Shown: positions 36,328 to 44,923 of the stretch, one piece after another | How positions within the stretch are numbered: the stretch's first letter is position 1 | Layout of the letters: each line of letters starts with the position of its first letter | Source: Allobogoriella deserti | Lineage (GTDB): Bacteria; Actinomycetota; Actinomycetes; Actinomycetales; Actinomycetaceae | DNA length: 64,000 nucleotides | Assembly: GCF_042680605.1 (NCBI RefSeq) | Contig: NZ_JBHUEE010000006.1 | Location: forward strand, 1-64,000 | Direction: 5' to 3' | The notes under the pieces: generated by a model | What the model was told of the DNA's origin: nothing | Database searches by the model: none | The model's input: the letters and a program-made list of their open reading frames with translations, nothing else | Made by a program: the position numbers and the translations under genes

Positions 36328-36389
36328 GCTTTGACGAGTGGGCACGGATCCGACAAGTGGGCACAAGATTGACGAGTCGACACGAGGGG
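36328..36389 (+). repeat. 19-bp-period repeat array, locus C (three units)
   Basis: GACGAGTGGGCAC at 36333, GACAAGTGGGCAC at 36352 and GACGAGTCGACAC at 36371, each 19 bases apart. It occupies the 149-base spacer between convergent parB and the ligase gene and ends 5 bases before the latter's stop codon. No separate terminator hairpin is seen here, so the array may take that role. Confidence 0.8.
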
Positions 36390-36393
36390 GTGG

Positions 36394-37365
36394 TCAGGGC
36401 CGGACGGCGGCGGTGCTGACGATGTCCACGTAGATGTCGGCGAGGTCTCGCGGGTCGGCGATCGCAGCCTGGGGGAAGAGGGAGGTCTCGGTCATCCCGG
36501 GGGCGACGTTGACGTCGAGGAACCAGGCGACGCCGTCGTCGTCGAGGATCATGTCCGTCCGGGACACGTGTCGCAGGCCGAGCGTCCGGTGGACCGCGAC
36601 GGCGAGCTCCTGGACCGCTGACGTCTGGCCCTCGTCCAGCCTGGCCGGAGTGAAGAACTCGCTCCGGCCCGGGTTGTACCGCGCGTCGTAGTCGTACGGA
36701 CCGTCCGTGACGATCTCGACGGCGGGCAACGCGCGCGGTTCGCCCTCGACGTCGATCACCGAGACCGCGACCTCGACGCCGCGGACGGCCCGCTCGAGCA
36801 GTGCGACGTCGCCGTAGGCGAAGCAGGCCACCATCGCCTCCGGAAGCTGGTCGGTCGAGCTGACCTCGGTGACGCCGAGCGCAGATCCACCGGCGGCCGG
36901 CTTGACCATCAGCGGCAGGCCCAACGTGTCCTCGACAGCGGAGAGCACTGTGCGGGCACCGACCTCACGGAACACCGATTGCGGCAGGGCCGCATGGTCG
37001 GGCGTCGGAAGACCGGCCTGGCGCAGCAGTGCCTTGGCGACGGGCTTGCTGGAGGCAAGCCGGCACGCGGCCGCCTCGCTGCCCACGTACGGGACGCCGA
37101 CCAGATCGAGCAGGTTCTGCAGCGACCCGTCCTCGCCGGTCGAGCCGTGCACCAGCGGCCAGACGACGTCCGGCCGGATGTGACGCAGATGCGGCAGCAG
37201 CTCGGAATCGACGTCGAGGACATGGACCGCGAGCCCCGCGTCCCGCAGCACACCGGCCACCCGCCGACCGGACCGGATCGAGACGTCGCGCTCGTGCGAC
37301 AGGCCGCCCGCCAGCACCGCGACCGACGGCCGGGTGCGCGCACCGGCGGATGACTGCTCGCTCAT
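36394..37365 (-). CDS. D-alanine--D-alanine ligase family ATP-grasp protein
   Basis: 323 aa. N-terminal VAVLAGGLSHERDVSIRSG and WPLVHGSTGEDGSLQNLLDL match Ddl; the ATP-grasp part has MVKPAAGGSALGVTEV, ERAVRGVEVAVSV and the metal site in WFLDVNVAPGMTETSLFPQ. In the last motif the usual Glu of E-V-N is Asp and the Thr-Leu is Val-Ala, so substrate or kinetics may differ from housekeeping Ddl. Lys in MVKP is kept. ATG 37365 has GAGGAAGG upstream, 11 bases after the aminotransferase stop; the pair form one unit. The pairing suggests a role in D-amino-acid or dipeptide supply. Confidence 0.8.
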   Translation of the reverse strand: MSEQSSAGARTRPSVAVLAGGLSHERDVSIRSGRRVAGVLRDAGLAVHVLDVDSELLPHLRHIRPDVVWPLVHGSTGEDGSLQNLLDLVGVPYVGSEAAACRLASSKPVAKALLRQAGLPTPDHAALPQSVFREVGARTVLSAVEDTLGLPLMVKPAAGGSALGVTEVSSTDQLPEAMVACFAYGDVALLERAVRGVEVAVSVIDVEGEPRALPAVEIVTDGPYDYDARYNPGRSEFFTPARLDEGQTSAVQELAVAVHRTLGLRHVSRTDMILDDDGVAWFLDVNVAPGMTETSLFPQAAIADPRDLADIYVDIVSTAAVRP

Positions 37366-37376
37366 GGACACCTTCC

Positions 37377-38747
37377 TCAGACCTGATCGGGGGACGGGAA
37401 GTCGACACTGTCCCCGGGCCGCGGTGGATGGGGATGCGGGCCGGTGCCGAACATCTGGACCAGCTCGGCCTCGTCCCGGACGACGTCGGCGAGGCGCCGC
37501 ACGCCCTCGCGGATGCGTTCCGGCGTCGGGTAGCAGAACGACAACCGCATGTTGCCGTGCCCTTGGCCGTCCGCGAAGAACGCGGTACCGGAGACGTAGG
37601 CGACGAGGTTCGTGACCGCTCGCGGCAGCATCGCCTGCGCGTCGAGGCCGCTGGGCAGCGTGACCCAGGTGTAGAAGCCGCCCTCCGGCACCGTCCACGA
37701 CGCCTCGGGTAGGAACTCCGAGAGCGCGGACAGCATCGCGTCGCGGCGCTCGCGGTACATCGCACGGTAGTTCTTCACCTGGCTGTACCAGTCGTAGGAG
37801 GACAGGTACGTCGCGATGGAGAGTTGCCCCATCATCGTCGGCGACAGGATCGCCGCCTCGGAGGCGAGCACGAGCTTCTCTCGCACCGCGTGCGGCGCCA
37901 AAGCCCAGCCCACCCGGTACCCCGGCGCGAAGGTCTTGGAGAACGAGCCGAGGTAGACCACGCCCTCGGCGTCGTAGCTCTGCAGCGCCGGCATAGGGTC
38001 CGCGTCGAAGCCGAGGAGTCCGTACGGGTTGTCCTCGAGGATGAGCACGTGGTGGCGCCGGCAGATCTCCACGATCCTCGGCCGCCGCTCCTCGGAGAGC
38101 GTCACGCCCGCAGGGTTGTGGTAGTTCGGCACCGTGTAGAGCAGTTTGACGGGGCGGCCGGCCTTCTTCAGCTCGGTGAGTGTCGCGTCGAGGAGGTCGG
38201 GTACCAGGCCGTCGTCGTCCATCGGCACGTGCACCACGTCGGCCTCGTAGGCACGGAACACGCCGAGAGCCCCGACGTAGCTGGGCGCCTCCGCGACGAC
38301 GACGTCCCCCGGGTCGAGGAAGATCTCCGCCACCAGATCCAGTGCCTGCTGCGATCCGGTGGTGACGACGACGTCGTCGGGGTGGGCGTGGATGTGGTCG
38401 TACCGCATGACCTCGACGATCTGCTCACGCAGCTCCTCCTCGCCCTGTCCGCCGCCGTACTGCAGCGCCTTCGAGCCCCGCTCACGCAGCAACTTGGCCG
38501 TCATCTCGGACAGGAAGTCCAGCGGAAGCCCCTCGATGTTCGGCATCCCACCGGCCAGCGAGACCACCTCGGGCCGATTCGCGACGGCGAAGAGCGACCG
38601 CACCTCGGAGGCGCGCATGCCGTGGGCCCGATCGGCGTAGGCGGAGAACCAGGGGTCGAGCCGGGTGCCGGCGGCAGCGGCGGCGGCAGCGGCGGCGTCC
38701 CGCCGACCGTGCTCGCCGTGCCCTGCCTGCACACCCGGTGCGTTCAT
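37377..38747 (-). CDS. PLP-dependent aminotransferase (class I/II, LysN-like)
   Basis: 456 aa. Fold-type I aminotransferase: SLAGGMPNIEGLPLDF, QYGGGQGEEELREQI, VVTTGSQQALDLVAEIFLDP, the PLP-lysine in GSFSKTFAPGYRVGW (about 268) and NMRLSFCYP near the end. No MocR DNA-binding domain precedes it; residues 15-26 are an alanine run (microsatellite-like GCN repeats). The closest named families are 2-aminoadipate or valine-pyruvate transaminases; the substrate cannot be told. Cotranscribed with the Ddl-like gene downstream and conserved beside trxA in Micrococcales as far as I know. Confidence 0.85.
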   Translation of the reverse strand: MNAPGVQAGHGEHGRRDAAAAAAAAAGTRLDPWFSAYADRAHGMRASEVRSLFAVANRPEVVSLAGGMPNIEGLPLDFLSEMTAKLLRERGSKALQYGGGQGEEELREQIVEVMRYDHIHAHPDDVVVTTGSQQALDLVAEIFLDPGDVVVAEAPSYVGALGVFRAYEADVVHVPMDDDGLVPDLLDATLTELKKAGRPVKLLYTVPNYHNPAGVTLSEERRPRIVEICRRHHVLILEDNPYGLLGFDADPMPALQSYDAEGVVYLGSFSKTFAPGYRVGWALAPHAVREKLVLASEAAILSPTMMGQLSIATYLSSYDWYSQVKNYRAMYRERRDAMLSALSEFLPEASWTVPEGGFYTWVTLPSGLDAQAMLPRAVTNLVAYVSGTAFFADGQGHGNMRLSFCYPTPERIREGVRRLADVVRDEAELVQMFGTGPHPHPPRPGDSVDFPSPDQV

Positions 38748-38921
38748 GATCCTGCCTCTCGTCGGTGACTGCGCCGTATCCGTCGGCGTCGAGGGCAGTC
38801 TCTCACCGGCGCGGCGTTCGTCGTGTCGGCTGTCCGGCGTGGCTAGATCGCGCGGGACGGGAGGACATCACCACGGCGACTGGGCGTCGCTCCGCGGCAG
38901 AACTGACGCAGCGCTGACCGC

Positions 38922-39248
38922 TCAGCCGAGGTACTCGGAAAGCTCCTCGGTGAACGTCCTCTTCGGTTTGGCGCCGACGATCGACTTCACCAACTCACCG
39001 CCGACGTAGACGTTGAACGTCGGGATCGAGATGACGCCGTACTTCGCCGTCGTCTCCGGGTTGGACTCGGTGTCCAGCTTGGCGAACGTCATGGCCTCGC
39101 CGTGCTGTGCCGCGACCTCTTCGACGATCGGCGACATCTGCTTGCACGGCCCGCACCAGTCGGCCCAGAAGTCCACCAGGACCGGCTTGTCGGACTGCAG
39201 CACCTCGCGATCGAAGGTGCTGTCGGTGACCTCGGTGACACTGCTCAT
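38922..39248 (-). CDS. trxA: Thioredoxin
   Basis: 108 aa with the active site WCGPC at residues 31-35 and the cis-proline in ISIPTFNVY. Residues before and after are typical (VLVDFWADWCGPC, KLDTESNPETTAKYG). ATG 39248 has GGAAGGAG upstream. It is the reduced-disulfide donor fed by TrxB, whose gene lies 73 bases upstream on the same strand. Confidence 0.96.
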   Translation of the reverse strand: MSSVTEVTDSTFDREVLQSDKPVLVDFWADWCGPCKQMSPIVEEVAAQHGEAMTFAKLDTESNPETTAKYGVISIPTFNVYVGGELVKSIVGAKPKRTFTEELSEYLG

Positions 39249-39321
39249 CGCACACTCCTTCCGTGCTGTCGGGCGCGGCGTACCGTCCGCGGCGACGGGC
39301 CCACGGACGGTACGCCGATGC

Positions 39322-40353
39322 TCAGACCAGCGCGCTCTCGGCCTTGGCGGTGTCCGCCTCGGCGCCGTCGGTCTGGGCGGCCTCGGGCTGCGGACGGCCG
39401 GCCTCGTCGAGGTCGGCGAGGTACCGCTCGGCGTCCAGTGCTGCGGAGCAGCCGGTCCCGGCGGCGGTGATCGCCTGGCGGTAGATGTGGTCGACGGCGT
39501 CGCCGCACGCGAACACGCCGGGCACGTTCGTCTCGGTGGTCGGGTGCTTGACGAGGATGTAACCCTCCGGGTCGAGCTCGACCTGTCCGGCCAGGATCTC
39601 GGTCCGCGGGTCGTGCCCGATGGCCACGAACAGGCCGGTGGCCTCGATCTCGCGCTCCTCGCCGGTGACGGTGTCCCGCAGCGTCGCGCCGGTGACCTTG
39701 TCCTCACCGTGGATGGCGACCACCTCGCTGTTCCAGGCGAAGTCGATCTTCTCGTTCGCCATGGCGCGCTCGGCCATGATCTTCGAGGCCCGCAGCTCGT
39801 CGCGCCGGTGGACGATCGTCACGCGGTCGGCGAACTTCGTCAGGAACGTGGCCTCCTCCATCGCGGAGTCCCCGCCACCGACGACGAGGACGTGCTTCTC
39901 ACGGAAGAAGAAACCGTCGCAGGTGGCGCACCAGGACACGCCCCGCCCGCTCAGGCGCTTCTCGCCCTCCAGGCCGATCTCACGGTAGGCGGACCCGTTG
40001 GCGAGGATGACGGCGCGGGCCGTGAGGGTCTCGTCGTCGTCCGTGGTGACGGTCTTCGTCTCGCCCGTGAGGTCGACGGAGACGACGTCTTCGTAGCGGA
40101 TCTCGGCACCGAACCGCTCCGCCTGCTTCTCCATGTTCGACATGAGCTCGGGGCCCATGATCCCCTCCGGGAAGCCCGGGAAGTTCTCCACGTCGGTGGT
40201 GTTCATCAGCGCACCGCCGGCGGTGATCGCCCCGGCGAAGACCACCGGCCGCAGGTTGGCACGTGCCGCGTAGACCGCGGCGGTGTAGCCGGCCGGGCCG
40301 GATCCGACGATCACGACGTCCCTGAACTCGGGCGTGTTCTCCTGTGCAGCCAT
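39322..40353 (-). CDS. trxB: Thioredoxin reductase
   Basis: 343 aa FAD/NADPH flavoenzyme. FAD site GSGPAG (17-22), redox-active CATC (about 141-144, WCATCDGFFF), NADPH site VVGGGDSAMEEA and the C-terminal FAD motif VFACGDAVDHIYRQAI. A 30-residue Ala/Glu-rich tail follows. It keeps thioredoxin reduced. Upstream on the same strand is murJ, with 118 bases between. Confidence 0.96.
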   Translation of the reverse strand: MAAQENTPEFRDVVIVGSGPAGYTAAVYAARANLRPVVFAGAITAGGALMNTTDVENFPGFPEGIMGPELMSNMEKQAERFGAEIRYEDVVSVDLTGETKTVTTDDDETLTARAVILANGSAYREIGLEGEKRLSGRGVSWCATCDGFFFREKHVLVVGGGDSAMEEATFLTKFADRVTIVHRRDELRASKIMAERAMANEKIDFAWNSEVVAIHGEDKVTGATLRDTVTGEEREIEATGLFVAIGHDPRTEILAGQVELDPEGYILVKHPTTETNVPGVFACGDAVDHIYRQAITAAGTGCSAALDAERYLADLDEAGRPQPEAAQTDGAEADTAKAESALV

Positions 40354-40471
40354 GTCGTCCTCACGGGGTTGATGGATGTCCGTCGATGGAACCGATGGTA
40401 GGCGCCCATTGTTCCCGCACCGAAGAGTGGGTCCGCCAGGCGGAAGCGGCTCAGCCGACCCTCAACCGACC

Positions 40472-43400
40472 TCAACCCACCCGCAGCTCGGCCAGCTCGA
40501 CGCGATTGAGGCCGTCCGACTCCGCCACGGGTAGCCGGGTGAACCACAGCACTAGGGTGTCCGTCTGGACCGGCTCGTCGAACTCGAACACGCTGTCCGG
40601 CCCCATCTCCCCGCTGGCCAGTGGTTCGCCGTCGGTCGGGTTCTCGGCGGAGGTGTCCCGGATCTCGACGTTGCCGCCCTGCCCCATGAGGTCGATCTCC
40701 ACGCGCCGCACGGTCGAGGTCTCCTCGAGGTCGACGGCGAGCCCGATGCCGGATTTCATGCCGTACTCGGGGTCCACATAGGAGCGCGAACGCCAGAACG
40801 TCTCGGCGTCGCCGTCGAGCGCACGCGGGGTGAGCTCCGGGTTCTCCTGACCGTCGCCCTCCGGATCGAGGACGCCGAGATCGGCGATGACCGGCTCGAC
40901 CTCCTCCGTGGGCTCCTCCGTCGTCGTCTCTTCCTCGGTCGGCTCCTCGGTGGTCTCTTCCTCTGTGGTCTCCTCGGCCGTCGGCGTGACCTCGTTGTCG
41001 GGCAGGGAGATGCGCGGCGGCGGCGCAAGGATGGTCCGCAGTGAAATGAGGAAGAGGATCACGACGAGTGCGACGACGCCGACGATCACCACGGGCGTGG
41101 GGTTCATGCGCCGTTCTGCGAACGGCACCTCGGGCCCGTCGATCTCGGAGAGCAGGTCTGGCTCCCCGTCCTGCGGCGGCGCCTGCGTCCCACCGGCGGT
41201 GGGCGCGGCGGCAGCAGCTGCGGCGCCGTAGCCGGTCCGGTCCGTGGCCTGGTCCGGCTGTCCGGGTGGAGGTGCGTCCGGCTGCTCGCGTTCGGTGCGC
41301 CGCGCCGCGGCCGAGTTGCGGGCGGCGGCTGCCGCCTGCCGTGTGCGTTCCGCAGTGCGCTCCGCGCCGCCCCGAGCCTTGCCGAGGGCGTTGCGCAGGG
41401 CCTCCGCGGTCGCTGCGGCGGCGACGGCGGCGGCGCCCTGCCCACCGCGTCCGTGACCGGCTGGATGGGCAGCCTCGTCACCAGCTGCTTCTGCGGAGGA
41501 GACGAGCTCGGGGAACGGCGCGGGCGGGGCGGACGTGTCCGGCGGCCCGGGCGGGGACCAGGAGATCGTACGCGCCGGGGTGACCAGCTGGGCGTCGGTC
41601 GGCAGCTCGAGACGGCCGACGACCTCGGACCAGTCGGGGACATCGGTGGAGAGGTGACGCTCGCCGGCGGGCAGGTGGAGCGTGCGCTCGGGCTGTGCCG
41701 TCTGGTCCGGTTGGTCCGTGTCCGCCGGTGCGCCCTCGGACGCCGGCGCGTCAGCGGGGGCGTCGGTGTCGGCCTCGCCGGCCGACGTCGTCTCTCCCGA
41801 CACGTCGTCGGCGGGCGGCGGTGGAGGCGGTGGCGGTGGAGGTGCCTGTCCGGCCTCGTCCGCGGACGTGCGAAGAGGCGCTGACTCCCGGCCGCGCACC
41901 GGTGACCAGGTCGGTCTGGTGCTCGGGCGTGTGGCGTGGCTGAGGCCGATCCCGGCCGCAGCCGCGCCGCCGGCGGCGGCTCCGAGGCCCGCAGCCGCGC
42001 CATCCGCGCCATCCGCGCGAGCCTCGTCATCCGGATCCTCGACGTTCTCGGCGTCGCCCGTGTCCGCACCCTCCTGGCCGGTGTCGGGCTCGCCCGCCTC
42101 GGTCTCGGATGCCGGTTCCTCGGGCTCTGTGCCGGCCCGCGGCACGATGGTGGCGGCCATCGCCTGCGGATCAACGCCGGGCCACGGCGCGAGGAGGCGC
42201 AGCAGTTCACCCGTGCTCCGTGGCCCCTCACCCGCCAGGGTCCGGGCGCACAGGTCGTCGAGGTCTCCTGGCGTGTCCGGGCGGAGCTCGCGGGGACGTG
42301 GTGCGTCCTCGGTAGGGCGGTGACCGGTCAGCGCCAGGTACAGCAGGCGCACGATGTCCGCGGCGTCGCGGTGGTCGGCCTCGAGCGGGGAGTCCGCGAA
42401 CTCCTCCGGGGCGCCGAGGAGGACGGCGTCGGTGCCGAGACCGGAGACGAGGACGTCGCCATCCGGAGTGACGTGTACACATTCCGGGCGCAGCGCGAGG
42501 TGACGTACTCCGTGGCGGCGGGCGGACTGCAGTGCCGCCGTTGTCTCTCCCACCACGGCACGCGCCTGTTCCGGTGGGAGTCCGGCGGTGCCGGCCAGCG
42601 TACCCAGGTCCGGGCCGGAGACAGTCCGGGTGACGACGTAGGAGGCCGACTCGTCGGTGCCGACGTCCAGGACGGTGACCAATCGGTGGTCGTCGACGAG
42701 CGAGGCGCGGCGTGCCGCGTCCAGCACGTCTGCGACCTTCGTCCCCGAGGTCGGTAGGACCAGGACGTCGACGTCGGCCTCCAGCGTGAGGTCGCGGGCG
42801 CGACGTTTCTCTATGCCACCGACGGTCGTCTCGAGCGACTCGCCGAGCTCATAGCGTTCCCCGAGGACGGAGCGCTCCGGGTGGGCGTCGTCCGTGCCCT
42901 GATTCAGTGCCGTCCCCCCCGTCCCTTCATGCGTCACACCAGCACCATCGCTGTCGAGTGTACGCAGCGCAGGCGCGGTTTCCGGGCTGGTGGCGCGGGT
43001 CGTCGCCGGCGGTGTCGCACCGTCATGGGTGAGGTCGGCACGCTCCGGGTCGGTGGCGGTCTCCGCCGGTGGTGGCGGAGGTGGCGGCGGCGGAGGTGAG
43101 CCCGCGCCGGATCCGTCCGGACCGCCAGCGCCCGGTCCGTCACCGTCCGGTCCGTCGTCGGGGGGCGGCGGGCTCGCCGGGGAGAGCTTCCGGCCCGCGC
43201 GCACGACGGCCCCTCCCGGGCTGCCGGGGATCCGGCTGCCGACGCCGACGAGCACAGCTCCGGCCGGGGCGGCCAGGAGCTGCAGCTCGCCGACCTGCAG
43301 CGCGCGGAGCAGCGCGAGATAGATCAGTCCAGCGACCGTCCCGACGAGGGCGATGCGCCACAGCGCCCCGAGCACCCCCATCTGTGGACCGGTGCCGAGC

Positions 43401-44923
43401 ACGTGCAGCAGCCCCCAGGCCGCGACGGCCGCAGGAATGAGGGCGAGGACGAGACGCAGATGCGTGCGCAGCACGCGAGCACCGTCGACGGTGTACAGGT
43501 GTAGCCGCAGCCCGAGGAAGGTGAGGAGTGCGGCCACCGTGTTCGAGACCGTCATCGCGACGCCGATGCCCACGACCGTCCACTGCGCCGGCAGCAGCAT
43601 GGACACCGCGGCGCCGACGGCGAGGATGACGAACATCGGGATCTGGAGCCGGAAGAGGCCCTTGGCGTCCTCGAAGGCGTAGAAGACCCGCTGGCACATC
43701 GTGAAGATGCCGACCGCCACCAGCCCGGGCACCATCGCGACGACGACGTGGCCGATGGAACGGACCTCGTCGAACGAGACGGTCGCCGCCACGACCCGGA
43801 CCACCGGCTGGGCCAGGACCATGAGCAGGCCCGCGGCGAAGACGGTGAACACGGACACCGTGCGCAGGCCCTTGGACAAATCGGCGCGCACCGCACTCAG
43901 GTCGGCGGCCGCTGCGCTCGCCGACATCCGGGTGAACAAGGCCGTGACCAGCGAGACGGTCACCAGTGAGGTCGGCAGGGTGAAGATGAGAAAGGCGGTG
44001 TCGTAGGCGCCGTTGCCGGCCACGTCGCGCGCACCGTCCCCGGCGCGGAAGGCGTACGCGGCGGCGTTCGAGATGACGACGTAGGCCACCTGGTTCGCGG
44101 CCAGCGCCGCGAAGACCCACATCGCCATCCGGCTGGCGCTGCCCAGACCCGAGCCGCGCAGTCCCCAGACCGGCCGGTACCGGAAGCCCGACCGATACAG
44201 CGGGACGAGCAGCACGAGCGCCTGCGCGACGATTCCCAACGTCGCAGTGCCGGCCAGCAGTGCGGTGCGGCTCAGTCCCCAGACGCTCGCGTCGTCGCCC
44301 CCTGCGGCCGCCGTCCCGCCGAAGACCAGTAGGTAGACGGCCAGGCCGGCTATGGCGACGAGATTGTTCAGCGCCGGCGCCCACATGTACGGCCCGAAGA
44401 CGTTGCGGGCGTTGAGCACCTGCCCGAACAGCGTGTACGTGCCGTAGAAGAACAGCTGCGGGATGCACCAGTACCCGAAGGTGACCGCGAGGTCGTACCA
44501 CTGCGGTGGCAGATTGGCCGCATACAGCGAGATCAGCAACGGCGATGCCAGGGTGAGCGCCACGGTGACGACCGCGAGGCCGGCCATGCCGACGGTCAGC
44601 AACCGGTTGACGTAGGTTCGTCCGCCGTCGGCGTCGTTCTTGATCGCCCGCACGATCTGCGGGACGAGGATCGCGTTGAGCACCCCACCCGCGATGAGCA
44701 TGTAGATGAGGTTCGGGAGCTTGTTGGCCACCGCGAACGCGTTCGCGGCGCCGTAGTTGATCCCGACGGCGGCACCCAGGAGCAGCGGCGCCTTGACCAT
44801 GCCGAGGACCCGGGAGACCAGCGTGCCGGCGAACATCAGCGCCGACGAGCCGGCCACGCCCCGGCGCGGACCCGCCGCGGGGTCGGGGGCCTGGTCCTGG
44901 TCCGCCCCCGGCCCGGCGCTCAC
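40472..44923 (-). CDS. murJ: MurJ lipid II flippase fused to pseudokinase and C-terminal extracellular domain
   Basis: 1483 aa, unusually long. Residues about 25-565: 14-helix MurJ/MviN transporter (SALMFAGTLVSRVLGMVKAP, PNLIYMLIAGGVLNAI). About 570-680: Pro/Gly/Asp linker with a run of ten prolines. About 686-915: kinase-like domain (LGERYELGESLE onwards) lacking a glycine loop and with LALRPE where HRDLKP is expected, so a pseudokinase. About 915-1270: acidic/Ala-rich disorder. Helix at about 1276-1295, then a C-terminal beta-rich NPCBM/discoidin-like domain (about 1344-1483). It flips lipid II; in Mycobacterium PknB phosphorylates this pseudokinase and FhaA then binds it. GTG start overlaps the upstream gene's stop. 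Confidence 0.88.
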   Translation of the reverse strand: MSAGPGADQDQAPDPAAGPRRGVAGSSALMFAGTLVSRVLGMVKAPLLLGAAVGINYGAANAFAVANKLPNLIYMLIAGGVLNAILVPQIVRAIKNDADGGRTYVNRLLTVGMAGLAVVTVALTLASPLLISLYAANLPPQWYDLAVTFGYWCIPQLFFYGTYTLFGQVLNARNVFGPYMWAPALNNLVAIAGLAVYLLVFGGTAAAGGDDASVWGLSRTALLAGTATLGIVAQALVLLVPLYRSGFRYRPVWGLRGSGLGSASRMAMWVFAALAANQVAYVVISNAAAYAFRAGDGARDVAGNGAYDTAFLIFTLPTSLVTVSLVTALFTRMSASAAAADLSAVRADLSKGLRTVSVFTVFAAGLLMVLAQPVVRVVAATVSFDEVRSIGHVVVAMVPGLVAVGIFTMCQRVFYAFEDAKGLFRLQIPMFVILAVGAAVSMLLPAQWTVVGIGVAMTVSNTVAALLTFLGLRLHLYTVDGARVLRTHLRLVLALIPAAVAAWGLLHVLGTGPQMGVLGALWRIALVGTVAGLIYLALLRALQVGELQLLAAPAGAVLVGVGSRIPGSPGGAVVRAGRKLSPASPPPPDDGPDGDGPGAGGPDGSGAGSPPPPPPPPPPAETATDPERADLTHDGATPPATTRATSPETAPALRTLDSDGAGVTHEGTGGTALNQGTDDAHPERSVLGERYELGESLETTVGGIEKRRARDLTLEADVDVLVLPTSGTKVADVLDAARRASLVDDHRLVTVLDVGTDESASYVVTRTVSGPDLGTLAGTAGLPPEQARAVVGETTAALQSARRHGVRHLALRPECVHVTPDGDVLVSGLGTDAVLLGAPEEFADSPLEADHRDAADIVRLLYLALTGHRPTEDAPRPRELRPDTPGDLDDLCARTLAGEGPRSTGELLRLLAPWPGVDPQAMAATIVPRAGTEPEEPASETEAGEPDTGQEGADTGDAENVEDPDDEARADGADGAAAGLGAAAGGAAAAGIGLSHATRPSTRPTWSPVRGRESAPLRTSADEAGQAPPPPPPPPPPADDVSGETTSAGEADTDAPADAPASEGAPADTDQPDQTAQPERTLHLPAGERHLSTDVPDWSEVVGRLELPTDAQLVTPARTISWSPPGPPDTSAPPAPFPELVSSAEAAGDEAAHPAGHGRGGQGAAAVAAAATAEALRNALGKARGGAERTAERTRQAAAAARNSAAARRTEREQPDAPPPGQPDQATDRTGYGAAAAAAAPTAGGTQAPPQDGEPDLLSEIDGPEVPFAERRMNPTPVVIVGVVALVVILFLISLRTILAPPPRISLPDNEVTPTAEETTEEETTEEPTEEETTTEEPTEEVEPVIADLGVLDPEGDGQENPELTPRALDGDAETFWRSRSYVDPEYGMKSGIGLAVDLEETSTVRRVEIDLMGQGGNVEIRDTSAENPTDGEPLASGEMGPDSVFEFDEPVQTDTLVLWFTRLPVAESDGLNRVELAELRVG

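Noticed and set aside
38660..38710. GCN repeat in the aminotransferase N-terminus as a phase-variable tract
   Set aside because: The repeat is in whole codons and imperfect, so length changes would not shift frame.
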